This document shows, one piece after another, positions 1-10,355 of a DNA stretch of 64,000 nt. Every line of letters begins with the position of its first letter. Position 1 is the first letter of the stretch. The stretch is from Endothia cerciana (lineage: Eukaryota > Ascomycota > Sordariomycetes > Diaporthales > Cryphonectriaceae), in assembly GCA_026119935.1 (NCBI GenBank), contig JALRMH010000018.1, forward strand, positions 620,001 to 684,000, in the 5' to 3' direction. The notes beneath the pieces are model-generated. The model did no database searches and was not told where the DNA came from. It saw only the letters and a list, made by a program, of their open reading frames with translations. Position numbers and translations under genes: made by a program.

Positions 1-637
1 CTGGCTCACGTGTGTTCACACCCATCGCGCATATACATACACACTCATGAATGCCAGGCCGGCCGGGGTTGCCCAGGAGGGGACGGATTCCTGGCAGGCG
101 CGGGTAATCCGCTGGCGAGTCGTCATATAGGTCCTCGCCGGGCAGGGTCCGGTCTTGTGGCCACCTCGTCACCCCCGTTGGCTGTTCAACCCCAGTCTGA
201 ATCAGGTTGTTTTCTTCCTGTCCTTGCCCGCCCTGCTGCAGCACACCGAAATCCCAAGGACGTAGGTTCAGGTCTCGGCACGAGCATTGGGGGCCGGGGG
301 GGGGGGGGATTCTTTCAACTTTCGGTGCAAGATACCTCTCTTGCCCCTTTTCACGTGAGCACAAGGAGCACGGCCTTATTACCCTGGCCAGCCTGCTCTT
401 CCCTTACGTATTGTCTAGTGCTTAGTTTCCGTTTTGCTGTTGTATGTACCCTGACCTGCTGGAGGCGATAGCTTTCGGCCCTCAGATGGAGTCCTCAAGG
501 ACAAGACTCAACCACCCAGTCGACATGTTGGGTATCTCGGCTGGTCTCGGCCGGAGAGCTGTCCGAGCCGCACTGACAACCGCCCAAAGTCACACAGAGG
601 GCTGTCGCACCCACACCGGGAACCTCGCGGCCCGACC
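1..637. other. Intergenic, no gene seen
   Basis: No convincing coding sequence on either strand; the ORFs here are short, low-complexity and unlike any family I know. It contains a 13-nt poly(G) tract at 296-308. It lies downstream of the Maf gene, so part of it is probably that gene's 3' UTR. Confidence 0.6.
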
Positions 638-1617
638 TCACTCATCATGGTCCTCGTCGGACCACTGGACCTCCTCCTCCCCCTGCCGGAAGATGACCTT
701 CTCTGCCAGCGCCAGGGTCTTCCTCACCGGCAGCCCCACGACGTTGTCCACGCAGCCCTCGAGCTTCTCGACGAGCACCAGGCCCGCGACCCCCTGCACG
801 GCGTAGCCGCCCGCCTTGTCGGCGCCCTCCCTCGTCCTGACGTACTTGTCGATGACGTCGTCCGGCAGGCCGTCGGCCTCCTGGGCGAAGTACACCTTGG
901 TCTCCTCGGTGTGGGCGGCGATCTCGTAGCCGGGGTGGCTCGCGTCGGCGCGGGGCGCGAGGCACACGACGGCCGTCAGCACCCTATGCACGCGGGTGTC
1001 GCGCAGGTGCCGGAGCATCCTGACGTGGTCGGCCTCGCTGCGCGGCTTCTCCAGGATGCGGCCGTCGCCGCTCACGATGACGGTGTCGGCAGCGATGACG
1101 AGCTCCGGGTCGGGCGGGGGGGCCGCACCGGCGCCGGACGCGGCGAGGCTGGCCTGCTCGGCGATGGCGTCCTCGTAGACGCTCAGGCACTTGCGGCGCG
1201 CGGTGGCCGAGACGTACTCGTAGGGCGTGTGCGCCTCCTTGGGGAGGTCCTCGGGGAGGGTGGAGGCCTTGACCTCGAGGTCCCTGAGGCCGACCTGGAG
1301 GGATGCGATGCGTGAGCCACAGGAAGGGGAGGGGGGGGGGGGGCGCAGAAGGGGGGCAGGACGGAGGATGGACTGACCTGTGCCAGCAGGGCTTTCCTCC
1401 TCGGCGACGCGGACGCCAGTATCACCCTCTTCCCCTTCAGGTGCGTGATGATGGGCAGCTCGAACGGCAGCGGCCCCTTGCGGACGGGGGCGCTCTGCCT
1501 GAGGCGGATGCCATGGTCGCGGGCGGCCTGGATGTAGTTTGGCGGCGGGTCGGAGGGGACTGATGTGTAGGCCATGGCGAGTGAGGTGTCCCAGAAGCTG
1601 AGGCTGAAGAAGGGCAT
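638..1617 (-). CDS. Maf/HAM1-type nucleotide pyrophosphatase (ASMTL N-domain family)
   Basis: Two exons, 1617-1378 and 1294-638, joined across an 83-nt GT-AG intron, give 298 residues. The Maf family hydrolyses non-canonical or modified nucleoside triphosphates (dTTP, UTP, m5UTP-type) to monophosphate and pyrophosphate, a house-cleaning role in the cytosol. Visible hallmarks are the phosphate-binding ASASPRR stretch (about residues 68-74) ending exon 1, and VIAADTVI with the catalytic Asp near residue 150, followed by GRILEKP. The first 60 residues are a fungal N-terminal extension. The ATG at 1617 opens the frame; an in-frame ATG at 1575 begins a more family-like N-terminus (MAYTSVPSDPPP) and may be the real start. 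The intron carries a 13-nt C tract on the sense strand (1331-1343). It is transcribed divergently from the kinase-like gene. Confidence 0.9.
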
Positions 1618-2157
1618 CGGCGTGGGAAGCAGTGGTCGAGGGGCCTGTTCTGTTTTAGCGTAGTATGAATCGGGCTCGCGGCTGCATCCCCATCATCGAC
1701 GGCGGTCGGTCGAGTCAGCGAAGAATCAGTCAGTCAGTCAGTCAATCAATTCCATGGATGACGACGTCCAGGGGGCGGCGCGGCCCTCGGCAGGGTGCGG
1801 CCCCACCTATATACAGCGCGCCCAGGGGGGTTGTTCATCCCACCGGCGTGCCCGCCCAGCGCCCAGCTCAGGGGCCATACTCAGTATTCCCCTGGGCTTC
1901 AACCAGCGCAGCCGCGCCACAGGGGATCACCCCCCTCCCCCCCCCAAGGACGGCTGTCTTTCTGATGTACCACTAGGCACCTGGAGGGTTAGGGTCTGGC
2001 AGCCGGGAGGGCTCTGATGGCCTGTGAAGAGCTTGTCCTGTCTTGTCTCTCCTGCGTCCTGCTGTCTGTCTGTATCCGGCGTGGGTCGCGACACATGAGG
2101 TCTGTTGGCCTGGAATCTGCCGTCTGCATTCTTCTGCTGCTGCCCGCGCCCAGGAGG
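1618..2157. promoter_or_regulatory. Divergent promoter region, Maf gene / kinase-like gene
   Basis: About 540 bp separate the two divergent starts. It holds a GTCA tandem repeat (1726-1750) and a TATA-like CTATATACAG near 1806-1815 that could serve the kinase-like gene. An in-frame ATG at 2017 could extend that gene, but the added residues look like upstream sequence. Confidence 0.45.
1726..1750. repeat. GTCA microsatellite
   Basis: Consecutive CAGT/GTCA units followed by two CAAT units, in the divergent promoter of the Maf and kinase-like genes. Confidence 0.8.
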
Positions 2158-3444
2158 ATGCAGTCGCAGGCCGACATCGAGCTGGTCGCCGGGGACCTGC
2201 TCGCGAGGCAGAACCTGCGCCTGGTCTCGTACCGCAACCTTCAGTCGCTATGGGCAGGATACGGCCACATCTGCCACGTCCTCGCGGCCCCTGCAGGCGC
2301 CGACACGCGCGAGGACGGGGACGCGTCCGGCCAGCAGGTCTCGTTGATCCTCAAGTACATCACCCCGCCCCACGCCAGCCGCGGGCCCGCCAGGCCGGAC
2401 GAGGGCCACATCCGCAAGCTGCTGTCCTACCAGGTGGAGCTCTCCTTCTACACCCACCTCGCGCCGGAGCTCCCCGCAGACGTCGCGGTGGCGGCGTGCC
2501 TCGCGAGCCTCAACTCGGCCGCGGCGGGGGGCACGGCGGGGGGCTCCGGGCGGCCGCCGGACGTCGAGTTCAGGACCGCCATGCTCCTCACGGACCTACG
2601 CCCCGCCTTCCCCGTGGCGGGCGAGAGGCGTGCCGCGCTGACGGAGGCGCAGGTGTACGGCGCGCTGGGGTGGCTGGCGGGCTTCCACGGGCACTGGTGG
2701 CGCCGCGCCGGCACCCTCGACCGCGCCGGCCTGGTGGCGCCGCCGCTGGAGCACCACGCGCGGCACGGCGATGCCCTCATCAGGGCCGCGGACGGCGGGG
2801 CCCAGCCCGCGATGGTGTGGCTCAACGGCGGGTACACGTACCTGCAGACCAGGCGGGCCGAGTATGCCAGCCTGTGCGAGGAGGGCACCGAGTGGTCTGA
2901 GGCCTTGTGCCGGCCGGTGGACGGGCGGGATGGGTCGGTCGCCGAGCTCGTGGCGCGGGTGCTGGCGCCCAGGGCCGGGCCTGCTGCTGGTGGTGGTGGT
3001 GGTGGCCTCCTCGCGCCGTATGAGACGCTGATCCACGGGGACGTCAAGTCGGAGAACCTCTTCACCAACGAGTCGGGCGACAAGGTTGCCTTCTTCGACT
3101 TCCAGTACGTCGGCCTGGGCCTCGGCGTCTGCGACCTCGCCAAGCTGCTCACCTGCTCCGTGCCGCGGTCGATGCTCGGGCGGGGCGGCCGGCAGCCCCG
3201 CCAGCCCATGGACGAGCGCGAGGAGAGGCTACTGCGCTCCTACCTGGGGAGGCTGCGGCAGGTCTCGGGCAGGGGCTATGAGTGGGACGTGTTCGTGCGG
3301 CACTGGGAGGCCGCGCTGGTGGACTGGCTGAGGTTCCAGGCCAGCTGGGGGTTCTGGGGCAACACGGAGTGGCTGGAGGGGAGGGTCAGGTCTATAGTGG
3401 CGGATAGGGGCTGGTTAGAGTGGCTGCGTGCCTCGACGGAATAG
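2158..3444 (+). CDS. Kinase-fold phosphotransferase (APH/CHK-like)
   Basis: Single-exon gene; from the ATG at 2158 it encodes 428 residues. The protein has the protein-kinase-like fold used by aminoglycoside, choline and ecdysteroid-type kinases. An N-terminal lobe contains YGHICHVL and a SLILKYI strand whose Lys is the probable ATP-binding residue. The C-terminal lobe carries the Brenner motif LIHGDVKSENLF (catalytic Asp, metal-binding Asn) and then FFDFQYVG in place of the DFG metal site. These residues are intact, so it is probably active; the substrate cannot be told from sequence. An in-frame ATG at 2017 would add 47 Cys/Leu-rich residues, but the family N-terminus begins at 2158. A Gly run encoded by a GGT repeat lies near 2990-3005, between the two lobes. 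Confidence 0.8.
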   Translation: MQSQADIELVAGDLLARQNLRLVSYRNLQSLWAGYGHICHVLAAPAGADTREDGDASGQQVSLILKYITPPHASRGPARPDEGHIRKLLSYQVELSFYTHLAPELPADVAVAACLASLNSAAAGGTAGGSGRPPDVEFRTAMLLTDLRPAFPVAGERRAALTEAQVYGALGWLAGFHGHWWRRAGTLDRAGLVAPPLEHHARHGDALIRAADGGAQPAMVWLNGGYTYLQTRRAEYASLCEEGTEWSEALCRPVDGRDGSVAELVARVLAPRAGPAAGGGGGGLLAPYETLIHGDVKSENLFTNESGDKVAFFDFQYVGLGLGVCDLAKLLTCSVPRSMLGRGGRQPRQPMDEREERLLRSYLGRLRQVSGRGYEWDVFVRHWEAALVDWLRFQASWGFWGNTEWLEGRVRSIVADRGWLEWLRASTE

Positions 3445-4194
3445 ACACAGGTAGACGGTAGACGGCTCTGGCTAGATCTGTAGAACTCGTTACTCAAGCT
3501 CGCTCAGGCCTGAACAGGTCGGGCTTCTCCGTCCGTGCCCAGGCTAGCCACAGGTCGGTGTACAGGGGACACAGGCTGACTTCTCCTGACGGTAAGGGGA
3601 TGACATGGGCTGGGAACCCACCCTTGCTGAGTCAATGTCCAGTGTCGTGATCGTATCGTATCCGAAGGCGTCCCAGATCATCTTGGCTTGATACATGCAC
3701 CGGAAGCAACGGTCGTAACTCGCAGGCCTTCTTAAATCTGCTACTGTGTAACCTGCAACCTACCTAGACGATTGAGAAAAATAAGAATAAAAATAAAAAT
3801 AAAAATAAAAAATGCCTAGATATACGCCAGATATGTATACTTCTCAGCTTGCAATCAACTATTATGGTCACCGTTCGCAACCCAACCCCCCCCCCCCCAA
3901 AACACCTTAAGGCGAGAATAAAATAGCCGTCCTCAATCGGATAAGCGCGGGGGTGGGGTCCCGGAAACTTGCATTAATCCTCTGTCACATGCTTGAACGT
4001 CCTCTCGCCCAAGCCTACACGGGCATCTTGCAGTATACCCAACCAACCATCAACCACCCTGCTGCGTGCACACGACAGACGCATCGTCCATGTCAAAAGA
4101 GGACGAAGGCACACACATACGTACACACCACAATAATACAGATAGCACGTTACGGATCATCCCAACGGCAGAGGTCACACACAAGACCATCAAC
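3445..4194. other. Intergenic, AT-richer spacer
   Basis: No gene seen. It contains an A-rich AAATA-type repeat (about 3781-3813) and an 11-13 nt C tract near 3886. The distal half is the promoter and 5' UTR of the bHLH gene. Confidence 0.6.
3781..3813. repeat. AAATA-type A-rich microsatellite
   Basis: Repeated AATAA/AAATA units, between the phosphotransferase and the bHLH gene. Confidence 0.75.
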
Positions 4195-4638
4195 ATGTCC
4201 ACCCCCGATCAATCACCACCCGCCCACGAAGGCTCGATCTTCGACTGCCCGGTGCTGGAGTGGAAGCCCAGGCTGACTGAGGAGCAGAAGCGCCAGAACC
4301 ACATCAGTAGTGGTGCGTATGGTTCTCCTTGCCAACCTCCCTCCCTCCCTCTTCTTCGTCGTTTCACGCCTAGAGGTCGTCGCGCGGAGACACACACACG
4401 GAAAGCTGACCACGACCGCCGTCGCACGACAACAGAGCAGAAGCGCCGCCAGGCCATCCGCGACGGCTTCGACAAGCTGGCCGCCATGGTGCCCGGGCTC
4501 GAGGGCATGGGCCGCTCCGAGGGCCTCGTGCTGAACAGGACCGTCGAGCACATCCTGCAGCAGATACAGGAGCGCAAGGACCTCATCGCCCAGATCGAGG
4601 CCAGAGGGATCGTCGTCGACGAACAGTACAAGGAGTGA
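4195..4638 (+). CDS. Small bHLH transcription factor (INO4-like)
   Basis: Two exons, 4195-4312 and 4436-4638, joined across a 123-nt intron (GTGCGT...ACAG), give 106 residues. The join restores an unbroken basic region, HISSEQKRRQAIRDGFDKL, followed by loop and second helix (LNRTVEHILQQIQERKDLI). This is a helix-loop-helix DNA-binding and dimerisation domain filling most of the protein; the E and RR of the basic region predict E-box recognition. Size and layout resemble the small fungal Ino4-type bHLH proteins, which act as heterodimers, but partner and targets are inference. The intron falls inside the basic region, so each exon alone looks meaningless. The ATG at 4195 fits the usual short acidic lead; an upstream in-frame ATG at 4066 lies in leader-like sequence. 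Confidence 0.88.
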   Translation: MSTPDQSPPAHEGSIFDCPVLEWKPRLTEEQKRQNHISSGAYGSPCQPPSLPLLRRFTPRGRRAETHTRKADHDRRRTTTEQKRRQAIRDGFDKLAAMVPGLEGMGRSEGLVLNRTVEHILQQIQERKDLIAQIEARGIVVDEQYKE

Positions 4639-5867
4639 GCCCCCCTTCCTCCCCCACTCCCCCCTCCACCCCCAAAACCAAGAACGAACGCCTCTCTCTG
4701 TTACGTGGTGGGAGGGGGGGGGGGCGGCACGGCACGGCACGGCACGGCACGGCCGCACGAAAGGTCCTCGGCTGACAACATCACCACTGCCACCAAAAAA
4801 CAGGGCCACGAGGATCGACCTAAGCCGGGTCAACCTAGAACACCTCGACCCCGCGATGCCGCAGGCCCGCAGCGGCTCGAGTGCGAACGGCGCGAGCGTG
4901 GGCGGCACCTGAGTGAGCGCCGGAGGCGTTTCAAAAGGTTCTCTCTTGCAGGGGCGCCCGCGGGCGCTCCCCGGGCGGCCCTCCTACAACGAGCCTTCCT
5001 CCGCCCAGCCGCCGTGCCGCCCGAACACCACGCCCGGGTGTGACGGGGAGACGTTCTGCTGTAGCCAGTGTTGGATCCGGGACGGGGTTTCTGCCCCCAC
5101 GTGCCGGGTACCCCATGGGGTGACTCGTGCCTCATCGACGCAACCAAGATTGCCGGAGGGGCTGAAGAGGAGGTGGAACGGATCGCTCGAGCCGTGGGAA
5201 TGGCTTTGTCGCGCTTTGACGTATAGGTAGCAGGACTAATCAGTTGCTTGGCTTATCAAAGCGTCCAGCGTCGTCGTTGTTAGGATATTATATGCCATGG
5301 CAGTGACTCCACCTGTGGGATAACCTCCTATAATATGGCCTGCCATGGTCTAGCTCTGTGTAGCTCGACTCTGCTCTACGGACGGGGTCCCCTGGGAGGT
5401 TCTACCCAGCTATCTACCATTTGGGATCCACCTGCTCCTAGACCTCTCCCTGTCCTGAGTCTCTTCCTCGACTGCCGAGGTTGACGATGTGTGAGGCCTT
5501 GACACCTCCCGTACTCCTCACCGCGGCTTGTTTATCCGTGAATCCCCATAGGCGAAAGCGAGTTCCAGTTCCCAAGCCGCTGCAATTCCTTACAGCAAAG
5601 AGTCGCGGAGGATCAACTAGGCGGACACGCCACGTTCAATCTCCCAGGGGGCTGGACTTCGTCGAAGCTGGACACGTACAACCGGTATCTCCTAGGCACA
5701 AGATGCCAGCCGATACTCCAGTCATCCTCGTAGGAGACCCCATGCAGACTTACATCTGAACGTCTTGTTTGCTACGCACCAGAGGGGGTAGATGGCCCGG
5801 GCCATCATCTCGTCTCGACCGTACGCGTCGGCACGGCGGTGACCGCAGCCGTCAACGCTAGCCATCC
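4639..5867. other. Intergenic, no gene seen
   Basis: Starts with C- and G-rich sequence including a GGCAC tandem repeat (4726-4750). Around 5280-5350 two CCATGG-containing palindromic stretches occur near AT-rich TATTATA/TATAATA segments, possibly a weak inverted repeat. No coding sequence could be supported. It is the shared 3' side of the bHLH gene (+) and the mannosidase gene (-). Confidence 0.55.
4726..4750. repeat. GGCAC pentamer tandem repeat
   Basis: Five perfect GGCAC copies preceded by a G tract, about 90 nt after the bHLH stop codon. Confidence 0.85.
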
Positions 5868-7684
5868 TCAACGCTTCGGGATGAGGAAAGGATGTGCCTC
5901 CGTGTTGAAGACGTAGTCATCCAGGGATATCAGATCCGGCTCGGAAAAGATGAGGTAAAAATACTTCAGCGTCTCGGCCATCCAGAAGCTCTGAGCGGGC
6001 AGGTTAGCGAGGTCAACATCCTGTAGAAGACGGGTCCTGACGAGGGAAGGGGGGGGGGGGGAAGGGGGCCGAGCTGGGGGTCTCTCACCTCCATCTTGTC
6101 CAGCTTCTCCCCACCGCCACTCTTCGTGGCATCCCGAATGGCACTGTTGGCGTAGTCGGTGCTGGTCACCTTCCGGATCGCGAGGAACATCTCCCACGCC
6201 GTGTCCCTCCAGACCTCGTCGCCCGTGATCCGCCACAGGTAGAACACGCTCTCGACGGCCTCGGGCCGCAGCTGGTAGCTCTTTATGTACACCGCCGCGA
6301 CGCCCTTGGGGTACCTTGGGCTCCCCTCCCTCTCCCACCGCGCCTCGTCCCACGCGCACTTCTCCATGTCGAGGCTCCGGCACGGCACGAACCTGAGCTC
6401 CTCGGGCATCACGTTGGTCGGCATCACCCTGTACGCCCAGGCGCAGCCCCTCGCGAGCCTCTCGCCGATCTCGACGTCCTTCGGGGTGTCGAACAGCCTC
6501 CCGCCCATGGCGAACATGCCGCCCACGAAACACGTGAGGTGTTGGGTCTGTGGCATGAGGTCGATCGTCCCCTGGCCATTCGACATGACACTGCCGGAGA
6601 ACAGGATGTCGACGCCCTTGTCCGGGAGCATCGGCCGGAAGAGCAGGTGTTTCTTCGCCGTCGCCATCGCCTCCTCGTACATCTCCCTGTAGCTCTCATC
6701 CAGCCCGCCCAGCAGCATATACATCTTCGGCAGGTATTCATACAGAGAATCCGCCATCGACCCGAGAGTGAACGTCCCGTCGCCCACCAGCAGGCCGTTC
6801 GCGACGTCCACGTACTGCGGCCACATCCCCGGCAGCTTCGTCTCCCCCTGCGTCGCGTACAGCCTCTTCTTGACCCGCTCGATCGCGTCAAAGTACTTTG
6901 CGTCCCCCGTCAGCTGCGCCAGCCTGGTGAACTCCAGGCCCAGGCTCCCCACGTTCGCCGAGATCTCCCGCGTGCTCGGCACCAGCTCGCCGTTCTTGGC
7001 CTTCTCGAAGTGGAAGGAGTTTACGGGCAGCCGGTTCGGCGTGTCGAACCCGTTGTACAGCATGTCCCCCAGCTCGGTGGCCTTGCGCAGCAGGACCGTC
7101 TCGTTGGAGAGGTCGTAGGCGGAGAGGAGGCCGCCGAGGTAGCGGATGGTGGTCTCGAACAGCGAGCACGCCTGGTTCCCGCCCGCGTTGTCCCAGTCGA
7201 CGGACGCGACGTGGGAGAGGGCCTGGGCGAGCTCGGGCTTCAGGTCCATGATGGCGAGCGTGTCAAGGGCGTCGACGAGGGTCGCGCCCCAGCCCGAGAA
7301 GGTGTCGGAGCCGGAGAGGGTCACCGGGCTCAGCTCATCGCGACGCCAGGCGTATGTACGATAGGCGGCCCAGCATTTCCGGAACGTCTTCTTGACTTCC
7401 GCCCGCCGTGACTCTTGTGCGCCGCCCGTGCCTGAGGTGAAGGTGTGTTGGATCCGGCGAAGGGGCTTGAGGGGCCCCTCGGGAAGGGGTTCATATTTAT
7501 CCACGGGGTGCCTTTGTCTTCTTCGCGACCAGTCGTAGCTGCTGTGGACGTAGGCGTAGGGCCTGATCCTGTTCAAGCCGGGCTGGAAGTCATAGGAAGA
7601 GAAGGTGAAGAGCGATATGATGAGGAGCGATGCTACCACCACGACCACGCGCAGCGGTCTACGGCGGCTGCTTAATGTAGCCAT
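5868..7684 (-). CDS. GH47 alpha-1,2-mannosidase, type II membrane
   Basis: Two exons, 7684-6089 and 6020-5868, with a 68-nt intron, give 582 residues. The enzyme trims alpha-1,2-linked mannose from Man9-8GlcNAc2 glycans in the ER or Golgi. Residues about 12-28 form one hydrophobic signal anchor after a basic tip, so the catalytic domain is lumenal. GH47 landmarks are intact: SGWGATLVDALDTL (about 130-143), FETTIRYLGGLLS with catalytic Glu near 177, MADSLYEYLPK with Asp near 312, LRPEAVES with Glu near 475, and the Ca2+-binding NTEAHPF at the end. Two Cys near 385 and 414 match the conserved disulphide. The last 51 residues, including the Ca2+ Thr, come from exon 2. The intron carries a 13-nt sense-strand C tract (6049-6061). 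Which fungal paralogue it is cannot be decided here. Confidence 0.93.
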
Positions 7685-9268
7685 TGGCTCGCGATGGGGG
7701 TGAAAGAAGAGGAACCATGTAAGGCAGGCAGCACAAGTAAAGCAGTAGAGACGAGCTCGAAGACGAGCGCTCGTTCAACGACAGGAGGAACAGAAAGGAG
7801 CCAAAAACAAGCAACTCAGCGCTACCCAACAGGTGTTTGTGCCTCGTCTGGAAATTCCGCAGCGGACGTTGGGGTGGCCGGATGGCCTAAGCAAGGGACT
7901 ATTCGGAGGTTGTTGGCGGTTTCCAGTCTCCCTACGTAGTCCCGGCGCAGGAGCAATGGGCCGCAGCGAGGCAGATGTAACCTTCAAGAGCTCATCTCGG
8001 CTTCTGAGAACGTTCATTGCTCTGCCGACCTTGGACCAGCAGCGCAGCGACAAGGGAGGTGGTGGACAGGCTGCTGCCGTACGTCCACTGCCGCTGTTAT
8101 GTCCGTCCACTGCTCCACATTAGTTTCATACCCAGATGAGAACAGACGACACCTAACAGCCGCGAGCAAGTCTGTTGACTGTAAGGCGTCAGGGAGAGTT
8201 TGAGACTGGGGCACAGATGACATCATCTGAATTACCCGTGTCTCGTATCTGTGAGCGGGAGCTGGGAAAGAACTGAGCACTCATCTGCGAACCCCCAGGT
8301 CGGTCCTCTGGTGGAGACTTGCCCCGTGGATACGAGCTGCCCAGAAATACTCCCAGGTAGGGATCCTGGAGAGGATCAATAAGGCCGAGGCCATTGAGTG
8401 GGCCCTGATCATGGATCGCCAGGGAAGAGTGGAGGCAGTTCAGAGATGCCGAAATACCCACGACAATCCGCGCGTCTTGAAGGCCCCTGGCGCGATCCCG
8501 CATCGAGGAGGTCCGGACGAAGGGCCAAGAGAACCTGAGCCCGCCGGGGTATGAGGCGATGTATTCATCCCTAACATCCCAGTCTGAAATAGGTGACAGT
8601 GGAACGGGACGATCCATGGTGAGGCGCCAAGGGCCGCATACCTGAACCAACCCGTAGTCCCACCTCCCCGCCGGCTCCGACTCGGGGTCCACGGACGGAA
8701 AGTCAAGTCATGGTGGTCGTAGTTGGGTCTGTGGATCTCCGGACCCGGTGCCGTGGACCTGGCGCACACGGGGACTGCCCGAGCTACCGGTAGCAGCATG
8801 AGCAGACGGGGAATGTGGTTGCTGAGAAGTCAAGAACCTGGAGGAGAACCCCAGGAGGACGCGGACCTAGAGTTCCTCTGCTTTTTGTGGGTGACGATAG
8901 CCCGCGTGAGCCCGGGTTGCAGGCGTGGGAAGGGGGAAGGGGGCGCCTGGACCTCTAGGAAATCCGGTGATAGAGGATAATGCCGCTAGCTCCCGGTGTG
9001 CTCTGAGATGGGAGGGCATGTTGAGATACACAGCAGTGGCTCGCCTTTGAGAGGTCGTCCTCAAAAGGTTGTAACAATTCTGAGTTTCCGAAAGGAGAGC
9101 GAGAGAGTCCGCGCCGGTACTGCGCGGCGGTTTTGTGGGGCGCGACGCCGGCGTAGGTTCTTATCTTATCGCAACTTTGGAAATTTCCCACCTACTCAGT
9201 CCGGGAACCTCTCTCCTTGTTCCGCCAAAGCAGCCCAACAACAAAAGGTCCACCACACAACCACAGCG
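7685..9268. promoter_or_regulatory. Long divergent intergenic, mannosidase / UTP11
   Basis: About 1.6 kb between two divergent starts; no recognisable gene. The longest open frame (minus strand, 8189-8692) has no motif I know and no support. Promoters of both genes must lie here, but I see no specific operator with confidence. Confidence 0.45.
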
Positions 9269-10161
9269 ATGTCCTCATTACGAAACTCGATACAGCGCCG
9301 CCCGCATCGCGAGAGGGGCCAGCTCAAGGAGCGTGAGAGGTTCGGCCTCCTCGAAAAGCACAAGGTACGATGCGACCGCCACCTGACGCGATCCCCTACC
9401 CCCATCCACCACGACCGCCGCTAACCCTCTATCAGGACTATGCCCTCCGAGCGAAAGACCACAAAAAGAAACAGACCGTCCTCAAGAGCCTGAAGCAGAA
9501 GGCCGCCGAGCGGAACGAAGATGAGTTCTACTTCGGGATGGTCTCCCGGGGCAAGTTCTCTGCGGACAAGCTCTCGGGAGGCAGGAGGTGGACCGGCACG
9601 GTCGCAGGCGATAGGGGCAACAAGGCCATGGACGTCGACACCGTCCGGCTGCTGAAGACGCAGGATATCGGATACCTACGAACCATGCGGAACGTGGCTG
9701 CAAAGGAGGCTGCAAGGCTCGAACAGCAGGCAGTCATCGCTGGCTCCTTTGCCGGCATTGATGTCGACGGGGAGGAGGAAGACGAGGATGACTTCGGCGA
9801 CAGTGACGAGGACGAGGCACCGCGGGTGACCAAGTCACAGTCAAAACCAAAAAAGATCGTATTTGCCGACACTGCTGAGGAGGTGGACGAGGTCCTACCG
9901 GAGCAGGAGGATGACGACGATGTGGACATGGACGACGGTTCCGATCATTTCGACGACAAGAAAGACAAAGAGAAGATGAGGAGGAGGCAGAATGCGGAGC
10001 GGCTTCGGCAAAAATTACAAAACGCAAGGAAGAAACTGAAGGCCCTCACGGATGCCGAGAATGAGCTCGAGGTGCAACGGGCACGAATGGCCAAGACGGC
10101 GACAGTGGGAGGTATCACCAAGAAGGGGAAGAACTTCAAGATACGCGAACGCAAGAGGTAG
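9269..10161 (+). CDS. utp11: U3 snoRNA-associated protein UTP11
   Basis: Two exons, 9269-9364 and 9436-10161, joined across a 71-nt intron, give 273 residues (yeast Utp11 is about 250). Utp11 is a small-subunit processome component in the nucleolus, needed for 18S rRNA maturation. Exon 1 gives the conserved N-terminus, SSLRNSIQRRPHRERGQL, and the join continues with KDYALRAKDHKKKQ, then NEDEFYFGMVS, all family signatures. The middle (about 160-205) is very acidic, as expected for processome proteins. The C-terminus is a basic coiled-coil-like helix ending GKNFKIRERKR, a typical nucleolar tail. The ATG is the only one giving this N-terminus. It converges with the next gene at a distance of 194 bp. 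Confidence 0.95.
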
Positions 10162-10355
10162 AACATGGTCACCGGCTCGCCTCCAGCAGGGAAGGCACCG
10201 AGGTGGTCAGCCACAAGGAGCGTCGAATCGCCGAGACAGAGGTATCATGGAAATTCAGTGCAAAGAAGATCCCAGGGCCCCGATGCATCCACCGGCTCAT
10301 CTACACCATTACCAATGTCTCCATCATATCCATCGTACATCATGAAATCTTGCGA

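Noticed and set aside
5281..5350. Possible inverted repeat with two CCATGG cores
   Set aside because: Arms match only partly; no target-site duplication or transposase nearby.
8189..8692. 167-codon minus-strand frame in the mannosidase/UTP11 intergenic region
   Set aside because: No recognisable motif; starts are doubtful and no splice partner was found.
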